Positions 25,260 to 34,595 of a DNA stretch of 64,000 nt are shown here, piece by piece. Positions within the stretch are counted from its first letter, which is position 1, and each line of letters begins with the position of its first letter. The notes under the pieces are model-generated. The model was given only the letters and a program-made list of their open reading frames with translations. It searched no databases and was not told the DNA's origin. Made by a program: the position numbers and the translations under genes. Origin of the DNA: Bog-756 sp963839925 (GTDB lineage: Bacteria > Actinomycetota > Acidimicrobiia > Acidimicrobiales > RAAP-2); contig CAWIWV010000001.1 of NCBI GenBank assembly GCA_963839925.1, positions 1,612,001 through 1,676,000 of the forward strand, given 5' to 3'.

Positions 25260-26083
25260 GTGGACACGCCGTGTTGACGAAGGATGTCGTTGAGGCGCGC
25301 CTTGTCGTGGCGCTCACCCTCGGTCATGCGTTTGATGACCAGCACACAGGGGAGAAAGAACTCGCCGCCCGGGTACTCACGCCGGCGCGACGCCGAGACC
25401 GCGACCGACCAGGGTGGGACGTGGCCCCGGCTCAGTTCCTCTCCGGTTTCGGCGTCGATGACCGGAATCGCAGGGTTCAAGATGGTGCCCTCGCCGAGGA
25501 CCGACCCACGTCCGACCCGTGCTCCTTGGGTGATCATCGACCTGCTCCCGATCATCACTTCGTCCTCGATGATCACCGGTGCGGCCTGGGCCGGCTCGAG
25601 CACCCCGCCGATGCCCACCCCGCCGGAGAGATGGACCTCTTCGCCGATCTGGGCACATGATCCGACGGTGGCCCAGGTGTCGACCATCGTCCGGGCTCCG
25701 ACCCGGGCTCCGATGTTCACGTAGCTGGGCATGCAGATCACCCCGTCACCGAGGAACGAACCCCACCGTGCCGATGCGCCGGGTACGACCCTCACCCCGG
25801 AACCTGCGTAGTTGCGCTTCAACGGAAGCTTGTCGGCGAATTCGAACGGCCCCACTTCGATCGTCTCCATCGACCGGAGCCGGAACAGCAGGAGAATCGC
25901 CTGCTTCAGCCATTGGTGCACGACGACTTCGTCGCTGGTCTGATCGACTTCGGCGACACGAACTGTTCCCTCATCGAGCAGGTCGATCGCCTGAGTGACC
26001 ACTGCCAGGGCATCACCGTCCGAAGGGTCCAGCTCAGAGGCGCGCTGCCACAACTCTTCGATCTGGGATTGGAGAGCTTGCAT
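25256..26083 (-). CDS. dapD: Tetrahydrodipicolinate N-succinyltransferase DapD (275-aa proteobacterial type)
   Basis: Left-handed beta-helix acyltransferase (275 aa) that succinylates tetrahydrodipicolinate. The N-terminal helical part has VVVHQWLKQAILLLFRL; the hexapeptide-repeat core includes MPSYVNIGARVGARTMVDTWATVGSCAQIG, VHLSGGVGIGGVLEP and VIIEDEVMIGSRS. Length and sequence follow the E. coli DapD type and not the longer DapD form of mycobacteria. That makes it unusual for an actinobacterium. The ATG is 59 bases after dapC; the stop overlaps dapE. Confidence 0.95.
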   Translation of the reverse strand: MQALQSQIEELWQRASELDPSDGDALAVVTQAIDLLDEGTVRVAEVDQTSDEVVVHQWLKQAILLLFRLRSMETIEVGPFEFADKLPLKRNYAGSGVRVVPGASARWGSFLGDGVICMPSYVNIGARVGARTMVDTWATVGSCAQIGEEVHLSGGVGIGGVLEPAQAAPVIIEDEVMIGSRSMITQGARVGRGSVLGEGTILNPAIPVIDAETGEELSRGHVPPWSVAVSASRRREYPGGEFFLPCVLVIKRMTEGERHDKARLNDILRQHGVST

Positions 26084-26142
26084 GGGCAGAGGCTAGCCGT
26101 GGCACCCGAGCGCGCTGCTCGCCACAACGTATCCGGACGCGC

Positions 26143-27336
26143 TCAGGTACCAGGATGCAGAGGAACACGCGCCAAGCGGTCGGCCACCAGCTGCAGCCTC
26201 TCCATCGGCTGGACGACGGCGATCCGCACGAATCCGGAACCGGCGTTGCCGTAGAGGTCGCCCGGGCTGACCAATAGACCGCCGTCCAGGGCAAGCGCCT
26301 CGGCCAGTTCCCAACCCGACCCGGACGACATCGCCTCGGGCACTGCCACCCACAGATAGAACCCGCCCGCGGGCATGGTGGTCGGCAGGCCGACTCCGTT
26401 CAGGCACTCGGAGAGGAACGAGAGCCGTTCGAGGTAGCGGGCGCGCTGGACCTCGACATGCGTGTCGTCGGAAAAGGCGGCGACCGCTCCCGCCTGGACC
26501 GGGCCGGGCACCATCAGGCCGGCGTGACGCCTCACCTCGGTGAGGAAGCCGACCAGCTCCCGATCGCCGGCGTAGAAGCCTGCGCGCACGCCGGCCAGAT
26601 TGGAACGCTTCGAGAGGGAGTGGACCGCGACCAACCCCTCGGCACCGGCGCCGAGCACGGTCGAAGGAGCTCCGTCCCACGTGAACTCGGCGTAGCACTC
26701 GTCAGAGAAGACGGGAACGTCGTGGCTCCTCCCCCACCCGGCCACCTCCGCCAGGTCCGTGAGCCCCCCGCTCGGGTTGGAGGGCGAGTTCACCCACAGA
26801 AGGAGAGCGCGGTCGATGTCGCCCTGGTCGATCGTCGCCAGGTCGAGGCCGCCCCCATTCCGTTCGGGCACCGGCACCGATCGGCAACCGAATCCGGCGA
26901 GCGACGCGCTCATCGCGTAGGTGGGATAGGAGATCTCGGGATAGAGGACCGTGTCGCGACCCGGAGTCCGAAGGCGAAGGTACTGCGCCGAGGACGCGAC
27001 GAACTCCTTGGTGCCGACACACGCGGCGAGCTGGTGGTCGGCGTCGATCGAGACTCCGAACCGGCGCTCCAGCCATGCCGCCGCGGCTCGACGGTAGGCC
27101 GAGGAGCCCGCGGACAACGGATAGCCGCGTTCGGTGTCGGAGGTGGCCATGGTTTCGACGACGAACGAGGGTGGCGGATCGAAGGGTGTCCCGATCGAGC
27201 AGTCGACCAGCCCGCCTTCGGACTCGAAGCGCGCCTCGGCCTTGGCCTTGAGGGCGTTCAGGCGGTCATAGGGGTAAGGCGGTGGAGAGAATCCCGATGG
27301 AGCCGAACCCCCGGCCGGCCCGTCGCTCGGCTTCAC
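26143..27336 (-). CDS. dapC: Succinyldiaminopimelate aminotransferase DapC
   Basis: Fold-type I PLP aminotransferase (397 aa), probably acting with glutamate on N-succinyl-2-amino-6-ketopimelate. Visible: CSIGTPFDPPP (N-terminal substrate arm), YPEISYPTYAM, WVNSPSNPSGGL, SDECYAEFTW, and the PLP lysine in HSLSKRSNLAGVRAGF. The GTG at 27336 overlaps the hflX stop (GTGA); a start at 27417 would overrun hflX. The flanking dapD and dapE make DapC the best assignment among class I/II aminotransferases. Confidence 0.9.
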   Translation of the reverse strand: MKPSDGPAGGSAPSGFSPPPYPYDRLNALKAKAEARFESEGGLVDCSIGTPFDPPPSFVVETMATSDTERGYPLSAGSSAYRRAAAAWLERRFGVSIDADHQLAACVGTKEFVASSAQYLRLRTPGRDTVLYPEISYPTYAMSASLAGFGCRSVPVPERNGGGLDLATIDQGDIDRALLLWVNSPSNPSGGLTDLAEVAGWGRSHDVPVFSDECYAEFTWDGAPSTVLGAGAEGLVAVHSLSKRSNLAGVRAGFYAGDRELVGFLTEVRRHAGLMVPGPVQAGAVAAFSDDTHVEVQRARYLERLSFLSECLNGVGLPTTMPAGGFYLWVAVPEAMSSGSGWELAEALALDGGLLVSPGDLYGNAGSGFVRIAVVQPMERLQLVADRLARVPLHPGT

Positions 27337-28643
27337 GAAGCGAGGAACTCCGCAAAGCGCGACGTGCCCACCGTGTCGAGCACCACCTGGATGCGAGTCG
27401 ACTGCTCGCCGGCGCACTCCCCCACGATCTCGCCCTCACGGTGCACGGCGGCCAGCACGTCACCTCGGCTCCATGGGATCTCGAGCTCGACGACCCGGTC
27501 TCCGACCCGAAGTCGATCCCCCATCGCCGTGAGGAGCTCGTCCATCCCTTCGCCGGTTCGCGCAGACACCATCACCGAACCCGGGTATGCGGCGAGCAGC
27601 CGGAGGGCCTCCTCCTTCGCCTCCACACCTTGTTCGTGCAGCGCGTCGGCTTTGTTGACCACGAGCAACTCGGAGAGTCGATCGGCACCGATCTCGGCCA
27701 ACACGGTCCTGACCGCGTCGACTTGGCCTTCGAAGTCGGGGGCGGAGCCGTCCACCACGTGGACGATCAGATCGGAGTCGCACACCACCTCGAGCGTCGA
27801 TCGGAAGGCTTCGACGACCTGGTGGGGAAGTTTTCGCACGAATCCGACGGTGTCGGTCAACAAGACGCGCTCCCCTCCAGGGAGGTCGAAGTGTCGGGTC
27901 CGCGGATCGAGCGTGGAGAAGAGCCGGTTCTCCACCAGGACGTCCGCTCCGCACAGCCGATTCAGCAAGGTCGACTTTCCTGCGTTGGTGTACCCCACCA
28001 ACGAGACTGTTCGCTGCCGTGAGCGGTTCCGCCCCCGGCGTTGGGTCGACCTGGTCTGGTCGAGCTGGCGGAGATCGGACTCGAGGCGGCTCATCCTTCG
28101 CACCAGACGGCGCCGGTCGACCTCGAGTTTCGTCTCACCTGGACCCCTGGTGCCGATCCCACCGGCCTGTTGGCTGAACGAGCGGCCCCGGCCCCTCAAC
28201 CTCGGCAGCCGGTACCGCAACAGGGCCAGTTCGACTTGCGCCCGGCCTTCGGGAGAGCGGGCATTTTGAGCGAAGATGTCGAGGATGACCGCGGTCCGGT
28301 CGATGGCGGTCCGGCCGAGCATCTGTTCGAGGTTGCGTTGCTGAGCCGGCGACAGGTCGTCGTCGAACACCACGGTGTCCGCGTCGACCGCGAGACAGAT
28401 CGACCGGAGCTCCTCGACCTTTCCCCGTCCCAGGTAGGTCGCCGGATCCGGCGTGACCCTGCGCTGCACGACCCGCTGCATCACGTCGGCGCCTGCGGTG
28501 TCGACCAGCAGGGCCAGCTCGTCGAGGCCCGATTCGGTCTCCGCAACGCTCTGGTGGGCGAGGGTGACCCCAACCAGCACGATCCGCTCCCGGATGGCAC
28601 GGGAGATGAGGGTGTCGGTGAACGCCGAATCGTTCGGATTCAC
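27333..28643 (-). CDS. hflX: GTPase HflX
   Basis: Ribosome-associated GTPase (436 aa) that splits stalled or hibernating ribosomes. The N-terminal HflX domain carries TYLGRGKVEEL and VVFDDDLSPAQQRNLE, then RSFSQQAGGIGTRGPGETKLE, the typical glycine-rich segment. The G domain has GYTNAGKSTLLN (G1), DTVGFVRKLPH (G3) and NKAD (G4). The GTG start overlaps the dapF stop and the gene's own stop overlaps dapC, so it is embedded in a tRNA-modification/DAP operon; miaA-hflX proximity is common in bacteria. Confidence 0.96.
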   Translation of the reverse strand: MNPNDSAFTDTLISRAIRERIVLVGVTLAHQSVAETESGLDELALLVDTAGADVMQRVVQRRVTPDPATYLGRGKVEELRSICLAVDADTVVFDDDLSPAQQRNLEQMLGRTAIDRTAVILDIFAQNARSPEGRAQVELALLRYRLPRLRGRGRSFSQQAGGIGTRGPGETKLEVDRRRLVRRMSRLESDLRQLDQTRSTQRRGRNRSRQRTVSLVGYTNAGKSTLLNRLCGADVLVENRLFSTLDPRTRHFDLPGGERVLLTDTVGFVRKLPHQVVEAFRSTLEVVCDSDLIVHVVDGSAPDFEGQVDAVRTVLAEIGADRLSELLVVNKADALHEQGVEAKEEALRLLAAYPGSVMVSARTGEGMDELLTAMGDRLRVGDRVVELEIPWSRGDVLAAVHREGEIVGECAGEQSTRIQVVLDTVGTSRFAEFLAS

Positions 28644-29500
28644 GGACGCGCGGCCCTCTGGATCTCGTTGCGGTCGACGTCGAGTTCGGCGACCTTGCGC
28701 ACCGGTCCCTCGAGGAACACGACCCCTCGTCCGAAGGACACCCGGAGTGTCCCGCCGGGATTGTGCACGTCGACGGTCTCTCCGACCAGTCCCCAACTCC
28801 GCGCCGCTGCGGCGACCGCACAGCTGCCGGTCCCACACGCCTGGGTCTCACCCACCCCGCGCTCCCAGACCCGCAAGGTGATCTCGTCGGCACCCGGGCC
28901 CACCGAGACGAACTCGACGTTGATCCCGCCCTCGCGGCTGGCTTGGAGCTGGCGCCCGATTCCGGTCACGTCGACCACATCCAGATCGGCGACCAGCACC
29001 ACCAGATGCGGATTGCCCATGTCGACCTCTCGGGCTCGATCCTCGCCGAGCTCCAGCGGTCGCTCGGACCCGAGCACCGGCTCACCCATGTCGACGGAGG
29101 CAACAGCAGAACCGGGGATCTCGTCCGGCCGGTACTCGACGGTGCGAACGCCGGTCAGTGTTGCGACGGTGAAGGTCGGAGGATCGACCAGCTTGTGTTC
29201 CACTGCGGACTGGGCGAGGCAACGGATGCCGTTCCCACTCATCTCGGCGACGCTGCCGTCGGCGTTCACGAGCTCCATCGACAGATCCGCCCCGCGCCCC
29301 GTCGGGGTCACCCGGATGAACCCGTCCGCGCCCACACCGAACCGGCGGTCGCAGAGCGCACGCACCACTGCCGGATCGACGGGCGGGGAGCCGTCTTCGC
29401 CCACCTGCACCAGAAAGTCGTTGCCGGCGCCGTGGTGCTTGGTGAGGTGAAGGATCTCTGGCTCGGGCCGGGGGTTCGACTGGTGGGTGTGCTGGCTCAT
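28640..29500 (-). CDS. dapF: Diaminopimelate epimerase DapF
   Basis: Cofactor-free racemase-type enzyme (286 aa) converting LL-DAP to meso-DAP. Both catalytic cysteines are visible, in MSGNGIRCLAQ and QACGTGSCAV, along with N-terminal KHHGAGNDFLV and MGNPHLVVLV. The ATG overlaps the miaA stop as ATGA and the stop overlaps hflX. Length is normal. Confidence 0.97.
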   Translation of the reverse strand: MSQHTHQSNPRPEPEILHLTKHHGAGNDFLVQVGEDGSPPVDPAVVRALCDRRFGVGADGFIRVTPTGRGADLSMELVNADGSVAEMSGNGIRCLAQSAVEHKLVDPPTFTVATLTGVRTVEYRPDEIPGSAVASVDMGEPVLGSERPLELGEDRAREVDMGNPHLVVLVADLDVVDVTGIGRQLQASREGGINVEFVSVGPGADEITLRVWERGVGETQACGTGSCAVAAAARSWGLVGETVDVHNPGGTLRVSFGRGVVFLEGPVRKVAELDVDRNEIQRAARP

Positions 29501-30495
29501 CGTCCTGTGGAACAGTCTCCCACCCAGGATGTCGTCCTGGGGGCCTCCCGCACCAACGAGACGATCGTCGATGCTGGGTCTGCACTGTCCTCCAGCCACA
29601 GGATACGGGGGTCGCGGTCGAACCATGCCATCTGCCTGCGGGCGAAGGCCCGGGTCCGCCGGACCCCTTCTTCGACCGCGTCGGCGAGCGGGATCCCGCC
29701 CTCGAGGTGGGTGAGCAGCTCGCGATAGCCGATCGCCTGTCGCGCGGTTCGGGAGAGTCCCCCGGGTGCGGCGAGCAACGAGCGCACTTCGTCGAGGAAC
29801 CCGAGCTCCATCAGCCGCTCGAATCGTTCCGCAATCCGACGATCGAGCTCGAGCGGATCGAGTCGTAGGCCGACCAGCGAGACCGACGTCGGCGGGTAGT
29901 GCTCGAGTCCCGGTCCGAACGACGAGAACGGACGCACCGCTCCGACGGTGACCTCGAGGGCTCGGACCAGCCGCCTCCGATTGGAAGGCGAGATGCGCTC
30001 GGCCGCCACCGGGTCCAGTTGTGCGAGACGCTCGTGGAGTTCTGCAAGGGCGCGCTCGAGCTCGGCCTCCCCATTTCGTTCCGCTCGGTCCAGGCTCTCC
30101 TCGAGTGCCGAAGCCACTTCCGGAAAGCGACCGGGGAAGTCGAGGTCGTCGACCAGCGATCGCAGGTAGAGACCGGTCCCACCGACCAGCAACGCTGCGT
30201 GGCCGCGCTCTGCGATGCCGGCGAGGGCCCGGTTGCCGGCAGTTTGGAACTGCTGGACCGTGAACTCCTCCGAGGGATCGACGATGTCGATCAGGTGGTA
30301 GTGGCAGGCAGCCTGTTCCGACGCGGACGGCTTGGCCGTTCCGATGTCCATCCCGCGATAGACGGCCATGGAGTCGACCGAGACGAGCTCGACGAGGGCA
30401 CACGAGGATGCAGGATCGGCGGAAGCGATGGCGACCCGGCGAGCGAGCTCGGACTTTCCCGACGCGGTCGGGCCGACCAGCGCGACGGTCGGCAT
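29497..30495 (-). CDS. miaA: tRNA dimethylallyltransferase MiaA
   Basis: Transfers dimethylallyl to A37 of tRNAs reading UNN codons (332 aa). The P-loop ALVGPTASGKSELA, DSMAVYRGMDIGTAKPS, YHLIDIVDPSEEFTVQQF, GGTGLYLRSLVD and the C-terminal QAIGYREL and ARRQMAWFDRD motifs are intact. It sits 2 bases after miaB, whose product thiolates the same base, and overlaps dapF. Confidence 0.97.
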   Translation of the reverse strand: MPTVALVGPTASGKSELARRVAIASADPASSCALVELVSVDSMAVYRGMDIGTAKPSASEQAACHYHLIDIVDPSEEFTVQQFQTAGNRALAGIAERGHAALLVGGTGLYLRSLVDDLDFPGRFPEVASALEESLDRAERNGEAELERALAELHERLAQLDPVAAERISPSNRRRLVRALEVTVGAVRPFSSFGPGLEHYPPTSVSLVGLRLDPLELDRRIAERFERLMELGFLDEVRSLLAAPGGLSRTARQAIGYRELLTHLEGGIPLADAVEEGVRRTRAFARRQMAWFDRDPRILWLEDSADPASTIVSLVREAPRTTSWVGDCSTGR

Positions 30496-30497
30496 CC

Positions 30498-31937
30498 TCA
30501 GCCGGAGGAGACGGGAATGCGCACCCGGTGTGCGGGCCGCGCGGTGACTTCGAGCAGGCGACCGGTCAGATGGTGCCGACCGGCTCCGGTCACCTCCATG
30601 TCGGCGAACGCACCGGCAACCGCGCCGGATCCCTCGACAGGAAGGAAATGGACCAGTTTGTTCTGGGAGGTCCGACCGGTCACCATCCCCGGATCTCGCT
30701 TGGAAGGTCCCTCGACGACCACCTCTTCGACTCGGCCGATCCGATCGCGGTGGCGTGCGAGAGCGGAGCGCTCGACGACCGCTCGCAGCCGCTCGAAGCG
30801 TTCCGCCACCACGTCGGCGGGGACGAACCGGTCCTCCATCGACGCCGCCCGCGTGCCGGGTCGTGGCGAGAAGATGAAGGTGTACGCGCTGTCGTACGCC
30901 GCCTCCGCTGCGACCTCGAGGGTGCGTTCGAAATCGTCTTCGGTCTCGCCGGGGAACCCGACGATGAGGTCGGTGGTGACCGCGAGGTCGGGGATCATCG
31001 AGCGCGCCTCGGCAAGCCGGGCGAGATACCGCTCGGCGGTGTACCCCCGCCGCATCGCCACGAGTGTCCGGTCGGACCCCGACTGCAGTGGGAGATGGAG
31101 GTGGTTGCAGACCTCGGGCGTCTCGGCCATCGCCTCGATCGTCTCGCGCCGGAGGTCCTTCGGATGCGGGCTGGTGAATCGGACCCGACGGATGCCGTCC
31201 ACCGCACCGACCGATCGCAACAGCTGGGCGAAGAGCGGCCCACGTCGGGTGAGGTCCCTCCCATAGGAGTTGACGTTCTGTCCGAGCAGGGTCACCTCGG
31301 TCACCCCCCGCGCCGCCAGCGCGTGGACCTCAGCCACCAGATCCTCTTCGCGTCGGGAGACCTCCCCACCCCGCACCGAGGGCACCACGCAGAATGCGCA
31401 CGAGTTGTCGCATCCCGTCTGGATGGTCACCCACGCGGCAAAGTCGAGGTCCCGGACGGCTCCGAGTGCCGCCGTCTGTTGGTCGCCGGTCGGATCGGTC
31501 GCCGGAGTCGGCTCGTCGACGATCTCGACCACCGGACCACTGGACGCCGCTTGCCGCAGTAACGCCGGCGCACGGGTCAGGTTGTGGGTTCCGAACACGA
31601 CGTCGACGTGGCCGGCCCGCTCCCGAATTCGATCCTTCTCCAGCTGGGCCAGACAACCACCCACCGCGATCAGCATGTCGGGCCGACTCTCGCGGAGGGT
31701 CTTCAGGTTGCCCAGGTGGCCGTAGAACTTGTTGTCCGCGTTCTCACGGATGCAACAGGTGTTGAACACCACCACGTCGGCACGTTCCAGATCGGTGGTC
31801 GGCACCAACCCGTCGGCGACCAACGCGCCGGCCAGTCGCTCCGAGTCGTGGTCGTTCATCTGACACCCGAAGGTGCGGATATGGAATGTCCGAGGACCCG
31901 GCCCAGGGGGCTTCGCGGGTTCGGCGGGCTCAATCAT
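30498..31937 (-). CDS. miaB: tRNA-2-methylthio-N6-dimethylallyladenosine synthase MiaB
   Basis: Radical-SAM methylthiotransferase (479 aa) acting on the MiaA product. UPF0004 domain with RTFGCQMNDHDSERLAG, NTCCIRENADNK and GGCLAQ (three auxiliary-cluster Cys), radical-SAM motif TGCDNSCAFCVVPSVRG, TLLGQNVNSYG, HLPLQSGSD, then a C-terminal TRAM domain (VVVEGPSKRDPGMVTGRTSQNK). The ATG overlaps the queF stop as ATGA; a longer frame upstream overprints queF. Confidence 0.97.
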   Translation of the reverse strand: MIEPAEPAKPPGPGPRTFHIRTFGCQMNDHDSERLAGALVADGLVPTTDLERADVVVFNTCCIRENADNKFYGHLGNLKTLRESRPDMLIAVGGCLAQLEKDRIRERAGHVDVVFGTHNLTRAPALLRQAASSGPVVEIVDEPTPATDPTGDQQTAALGAVRDLDFAAWVTIQTGCDNSCAFCVVPSVRGGEVSRREEDLVAEVHALAARGVTEVTLLGQNVNSYGRDLTRRGPLFAQLLRSVGAVDGIRRVRFTSPHPKDLRRETIEAMAETPEVCNHLHLPLQSGSDRTLVAMRRGYTAERYLARLAEARSMIPDLAVTTDLIVGFPGETEDDFERTLEVAAEAAYDSAYTFIFSPRPGTRAASMEDRFVPADVVAERFERLRAVVERSALARHRDRIGRVEEVVVEGPSKRDPGMVTGRTSQNKLVHFLPVEGSGAVAGAFADMEVTGAGRHHLTGRLLEVTARPAHRVRIPVSSG

Positions 31938-32284
31938 GGGTGGGACGCCTCCACCACGGTATGGATGCCGCCGCGCACCAACCAGTCGGTGGTCACCGTC
32001 ATCCGGCGAGGTGCGATGGCCGCGACCAGGTCGTCGAGGATCCGGTTGGTCATGTCCTCGTGGAAGCCCCCTTCGTTCCGGTAACTCCACAGGTACAGCT
32101 TGAGCGACTTGAGCTCGACGACCGAGCGATCGGGCACGTACCGCACGGTCACCGTCGCAAAGTCCGGCTGTCCGGTGAGCGGGCAGAGACAGGTGAACTC
32201 CGGACACTCGCAACGCACCTCGTAGTCCCGATCCGGGTGGGTGTTGTCGACGGCGACCAGCTCTTTGGTCGGTTCGCTGGGCAT
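31934..32284 (-). CDS. queF: NADPH-dependent 7-cyano-7-deazaguanine reductase QueF
   Basis: Unimodular tunnelling-fold reductase (116 aa) making preQ1 for queuosine in tRNA. The catalytic Cys is in TCLCPLTGQPDFA, the QueF motif is ELKSLKLYLWSYRNEGGFHE and the catalytic Asp is in QPDFA. Other queuosine genes are not seen here, so the rest of the pathway must be elsewhere. Its association with miaA and miaB makes a compact tRNA anticodon-loop modification group. Confidence 0.95.
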   Translation of the reverse strand: MPSEPTKELVAVDNTHPDRDYEVRCECPEFTCLCPLTGQPDFATVTVRYVPDRSVVELKSLKLYLWSYRNEGGFHEDMTNRILDDLVAAIAPRRMTVTTDWLVRGGIHTVVEASHP

Positions 32285-32305
32285 GAGGTGACCCCGAGGG
32301 ACCGC

Positions 32306-33214
32306 TCAGTCGGCGCTGAAGTCGACGTCGACATCGGCGTTGAAGTCGAAGAGGCCACCCGACTTCTCGCGGTCGACGACCATGCCGTGCATGTCGGGGC
32401 GCAGGGTGAGCACCTGTCCGGCGATCCCTGCCTGGGCCAGTGCGGCCTCCGCGACGACCTTGACCGCCTGGGTGTCGGTCTGGCGGCAGATACCGAGAAG
32501 CGAGGGCCCCGCCCCGGACCAGCAGACCGCGAGCGCGCCACCCGCGGCCATGCGCGAGAGGAGTTGTGGCGCCGCTGGAAAGAGCGGGCTCCGGTAGTCC
32601 TGGTGGAGGCGGTCCTCGGTCGCCTCGCTGATGAGCAGTCTGCTGTCGGCGAGGCCTGCGATGAGAAGCGCCATCCGCGACAGGTTGAAGACCGCCGACT
32701 CGCGGGAGACCTCGCTCGGAAGGGCCTGGCGCGACCGGGCGGTTGCGAGGCTGACCTCGGGAACGATGACCACGAAGGCCAGGCTGACGTCGAGCGGAAG
32801 CTTGACGACCTCCAAACGACTCTTCACCCGCGCGGCGGCGACGAGCCCGCCGACGACGGAAGCGGCGGCATTGTCAGGATGGCCGTCGATCCTTGCTGCA
32901 ACCCCCAACGGATCGTCGGCACCAGCAGCGGCAGCTGCTGCTGCGGCAAGCGCCGCAGACGAACCGAGCCCTCTCGCCACCGGAATCTGTGATCGAACCA
33001 CGATGGACAGCTGGTCGGTTCCGGCCACCTCGATGGCGACCCGTGCTGCGAGGTGCGACGGATCGTCGGAGAGGCCGGCTCCCTCCCCTTCGGAGCGGAC
33101 GATCAGCCGGTCGGCCGGCTCGATCTCCACTTCGACGTACAGATCGAGTGCGACCGCAAGGGTGTCGAACCCGGGTCCGAGGTTGGCGGCGGATGCAGGA
33201 GCTCGTGCGCGCAC
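32306..33214 (-). CDS. thrB: Homoserine kinase ThrB
   Basis: GHMP kinase (302 aa) for threonine synthesis. The N-terminus RARAPASAANLGPGFDTLAVALDLY matches the family, and the ATP motif PVARGLGSSAALAAAAAAAA carries a poly-Ala extension. GHPDNAAASVVGGL and the C-terminal AVCWSGAGPSLLGIC glycine motif are present. GTG at 33214 is preferred because it aligns with the family N-terminus; ATG at 33262 is possible. It shares the aspartate-semialdehyde branch point with DapA, though the two genes are 8 kb apart. Confidence 0.93.
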   Translation of the reverse strand: MRARAPASAANLGPGFDTLAVALDLYVEVEIEPADRLIVRSEGEGAGLSDDPSHLAARVAIEVAGTDQLSIVVRSQIPVARGLGSSAALAAAAAAAAGADDPLGVAARIDGHPDNAAASVVGGLVAAARVKSRLEVVKLPLDVSLAFVVIVPEVSLATARSRQALPSEVSRESAVFNLSRMALLIAGLADSRLLISEATEDRLHQDYRSPLFPAAPQLLSRMAAGGALAVCWSGAGPSLLGICRQTDTQAVKVVAEAALAQAGIAGQVLTLRPDMHGMVVDREKSGGLFDFNADVDVDFSAD

Positions 33215-33303
33215 ACCGACACGGTAGTCCCGGTTCCCTGACCTTGGAGTACGTCGGGGCATGTGACCGCCCAGTGGAGGCGCTGGAGGTCTGGCCGGTT
33301 CGC

Positions 33304-34569
33304 TCAGCCGTGGAGCAACCGCCACTGCCACGAAGGCTCGGCGAGCGCGGCGGTGGTCACCATCGGCACTGTCTCGATCTGCTCCCCGAGTGAGAAGAGC
33401 GCGCTCCCCGCCACCCGACCGGCGCGAGCACCGCCCGGGACGGTCGTGAACCGATCCGCCGCGGCGACCCGCTGACCCGGAACGCCCATCAGCCACACGC
33501 CTCGAGTGGCGACCACCGGCACACGATGGGACTCGCCACCCCAAACTGCATCGGCCCACGCCACCCGATCCCCGCGATTCACCACCACCTGCCGCACGAT
33601 GGCCGCTTCGGTGGCATCGAGTAGCCGCTCGTCGAGCGGTCCGGCGTAGAGAAGCGGGTATTGGAGCGCGGCGCCGCCGACCACGACCCCGGGATTCATC
33701 GGGGGTGGGGGCACGTGTTGGCCGAGGACCGACGAGAGCACCAACACCGATCGACCGTCGATGGTTCGGTATCCGGCGAGCACCATGCACGCGTCCGCCT
33801 GCGAGGTGTAGCCCGACTTGATCCCCACGACGCCGTTCGACCCGATCTGGGTCACGATGTTGTGGACGGTCCCGACCAGCGGGAGGCTCACCGTGGGCAG
33901 GGAGACGATCTGGGCGAACGCGGGAATACTCATCCCCGCAGCGGCGATGCGAAGGCAGTCCGATGCCGTCGACACCGATTGCGGGTTGTACCCACTCGCA
34001 TCCACGTAGTGGGTGTGGGTGGCGTGGAGCGACGCGGCCAGCGAGTTCATCTTGGCGACGAAGGCCGGTTCACTGCCGGCGTCCCACACCGCCAGGCTGT
34101 AGGCGATGTCATTGGCCGACTGGTTCATCAGCGCCTCGAGCATCTGGCGCTCGGAGAACACTTCGCCCGCCTGGATCGGGATGTTCGATTCGTCGTCGTC
34201 GAGATCGACGCCGTACTGCGCCGCGTCACCCGGGGTGATGGTGATCATCGGCCCATTCGAACCGATGGGCAGGGGATGGTTCCGAAGAATGACCACCGCG
34301 TTCGCCATCTTGGTGAGGGATGCGATCGGGACGGACGTCTCGGGTCCTGACTGTCGAGCGAAGCCGAGTGTCGGGATCGACACCGCGCCTTGACCCACGA
34401 CCGGCCAGGGCAGGGTCGACGCCGGACCCCGAACCGGCGTCGACCGGGCCAGCGTGGAGGTGAGCTCGGCATCGGGCAACGGGCGGGAAACGCGCAGGCC
34501 GGCGACGACCCCGACACCCGCGACCACCACGACAATCACGATGACCACGGCGACGACTGGGATCCCCAC
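33304..34569 (-). CDS. D-alanyl-D-alanine carboxypeptidase (PBP5/DacA family)
   Basis: Extracytoplasmic S11-type serine peptidase (421 aa) trimming stem peptides. One N-terminal membrane anchor (VVAVVIVIVVVVAGVGVVAG), SxxK in IASLTKMANAV, SxN in MNQSANDIAY and KSG in VGIKSGYTSQ. The first ordinary start is GTG at 34569, which leaves no basic residues before the helix. The frame upstream reads LSEHSRRRTI from a CTG that overlaps the ftsK stop (CTGA), a more natural signal anchor. Peptidase assignment is firm; the start is not. Confidence 0.88.
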   Translation of the reverse strand: MGIPVVAVVIVIVVVVAGVGVVAGLRVSRPLPDAELTSTLARSTPVRGPASTLPWPVVGQGAVSIPTLGFARQSGPETSVPIASLTKMANAVVILRNHPLPIGSNGPMITITPGDAAQYGVDLDDDESNIPIQAGEVFSERQMLEALMNQSANDIAYSLAVWDAGSEPAFVAKMNSLAASLHATHTHYVDASGYNPQSVSTASDCLRIAAAGMSIPAFAQIVSLPTVSLPLVGTVHNIVTQIGSNGVVGIKSGYTSQADACMVLAGYRTIDGRSVLVLSSVLGQHVPPPPMNPGVVVGGAALQYPLLYAGPLDERLLDATEAAIVRQVVVNRGDRVAWADAVWGGESHRVPVVATRGVWLMGVPGQRVAAADRFTTVPGGARAGRVAGSALFSLGEQIETVPMVTTAALAEPSWQWRLLHG

Positions 34570-34595
34570 GATCGTTCGCCTGCGGGAGTGTTCGC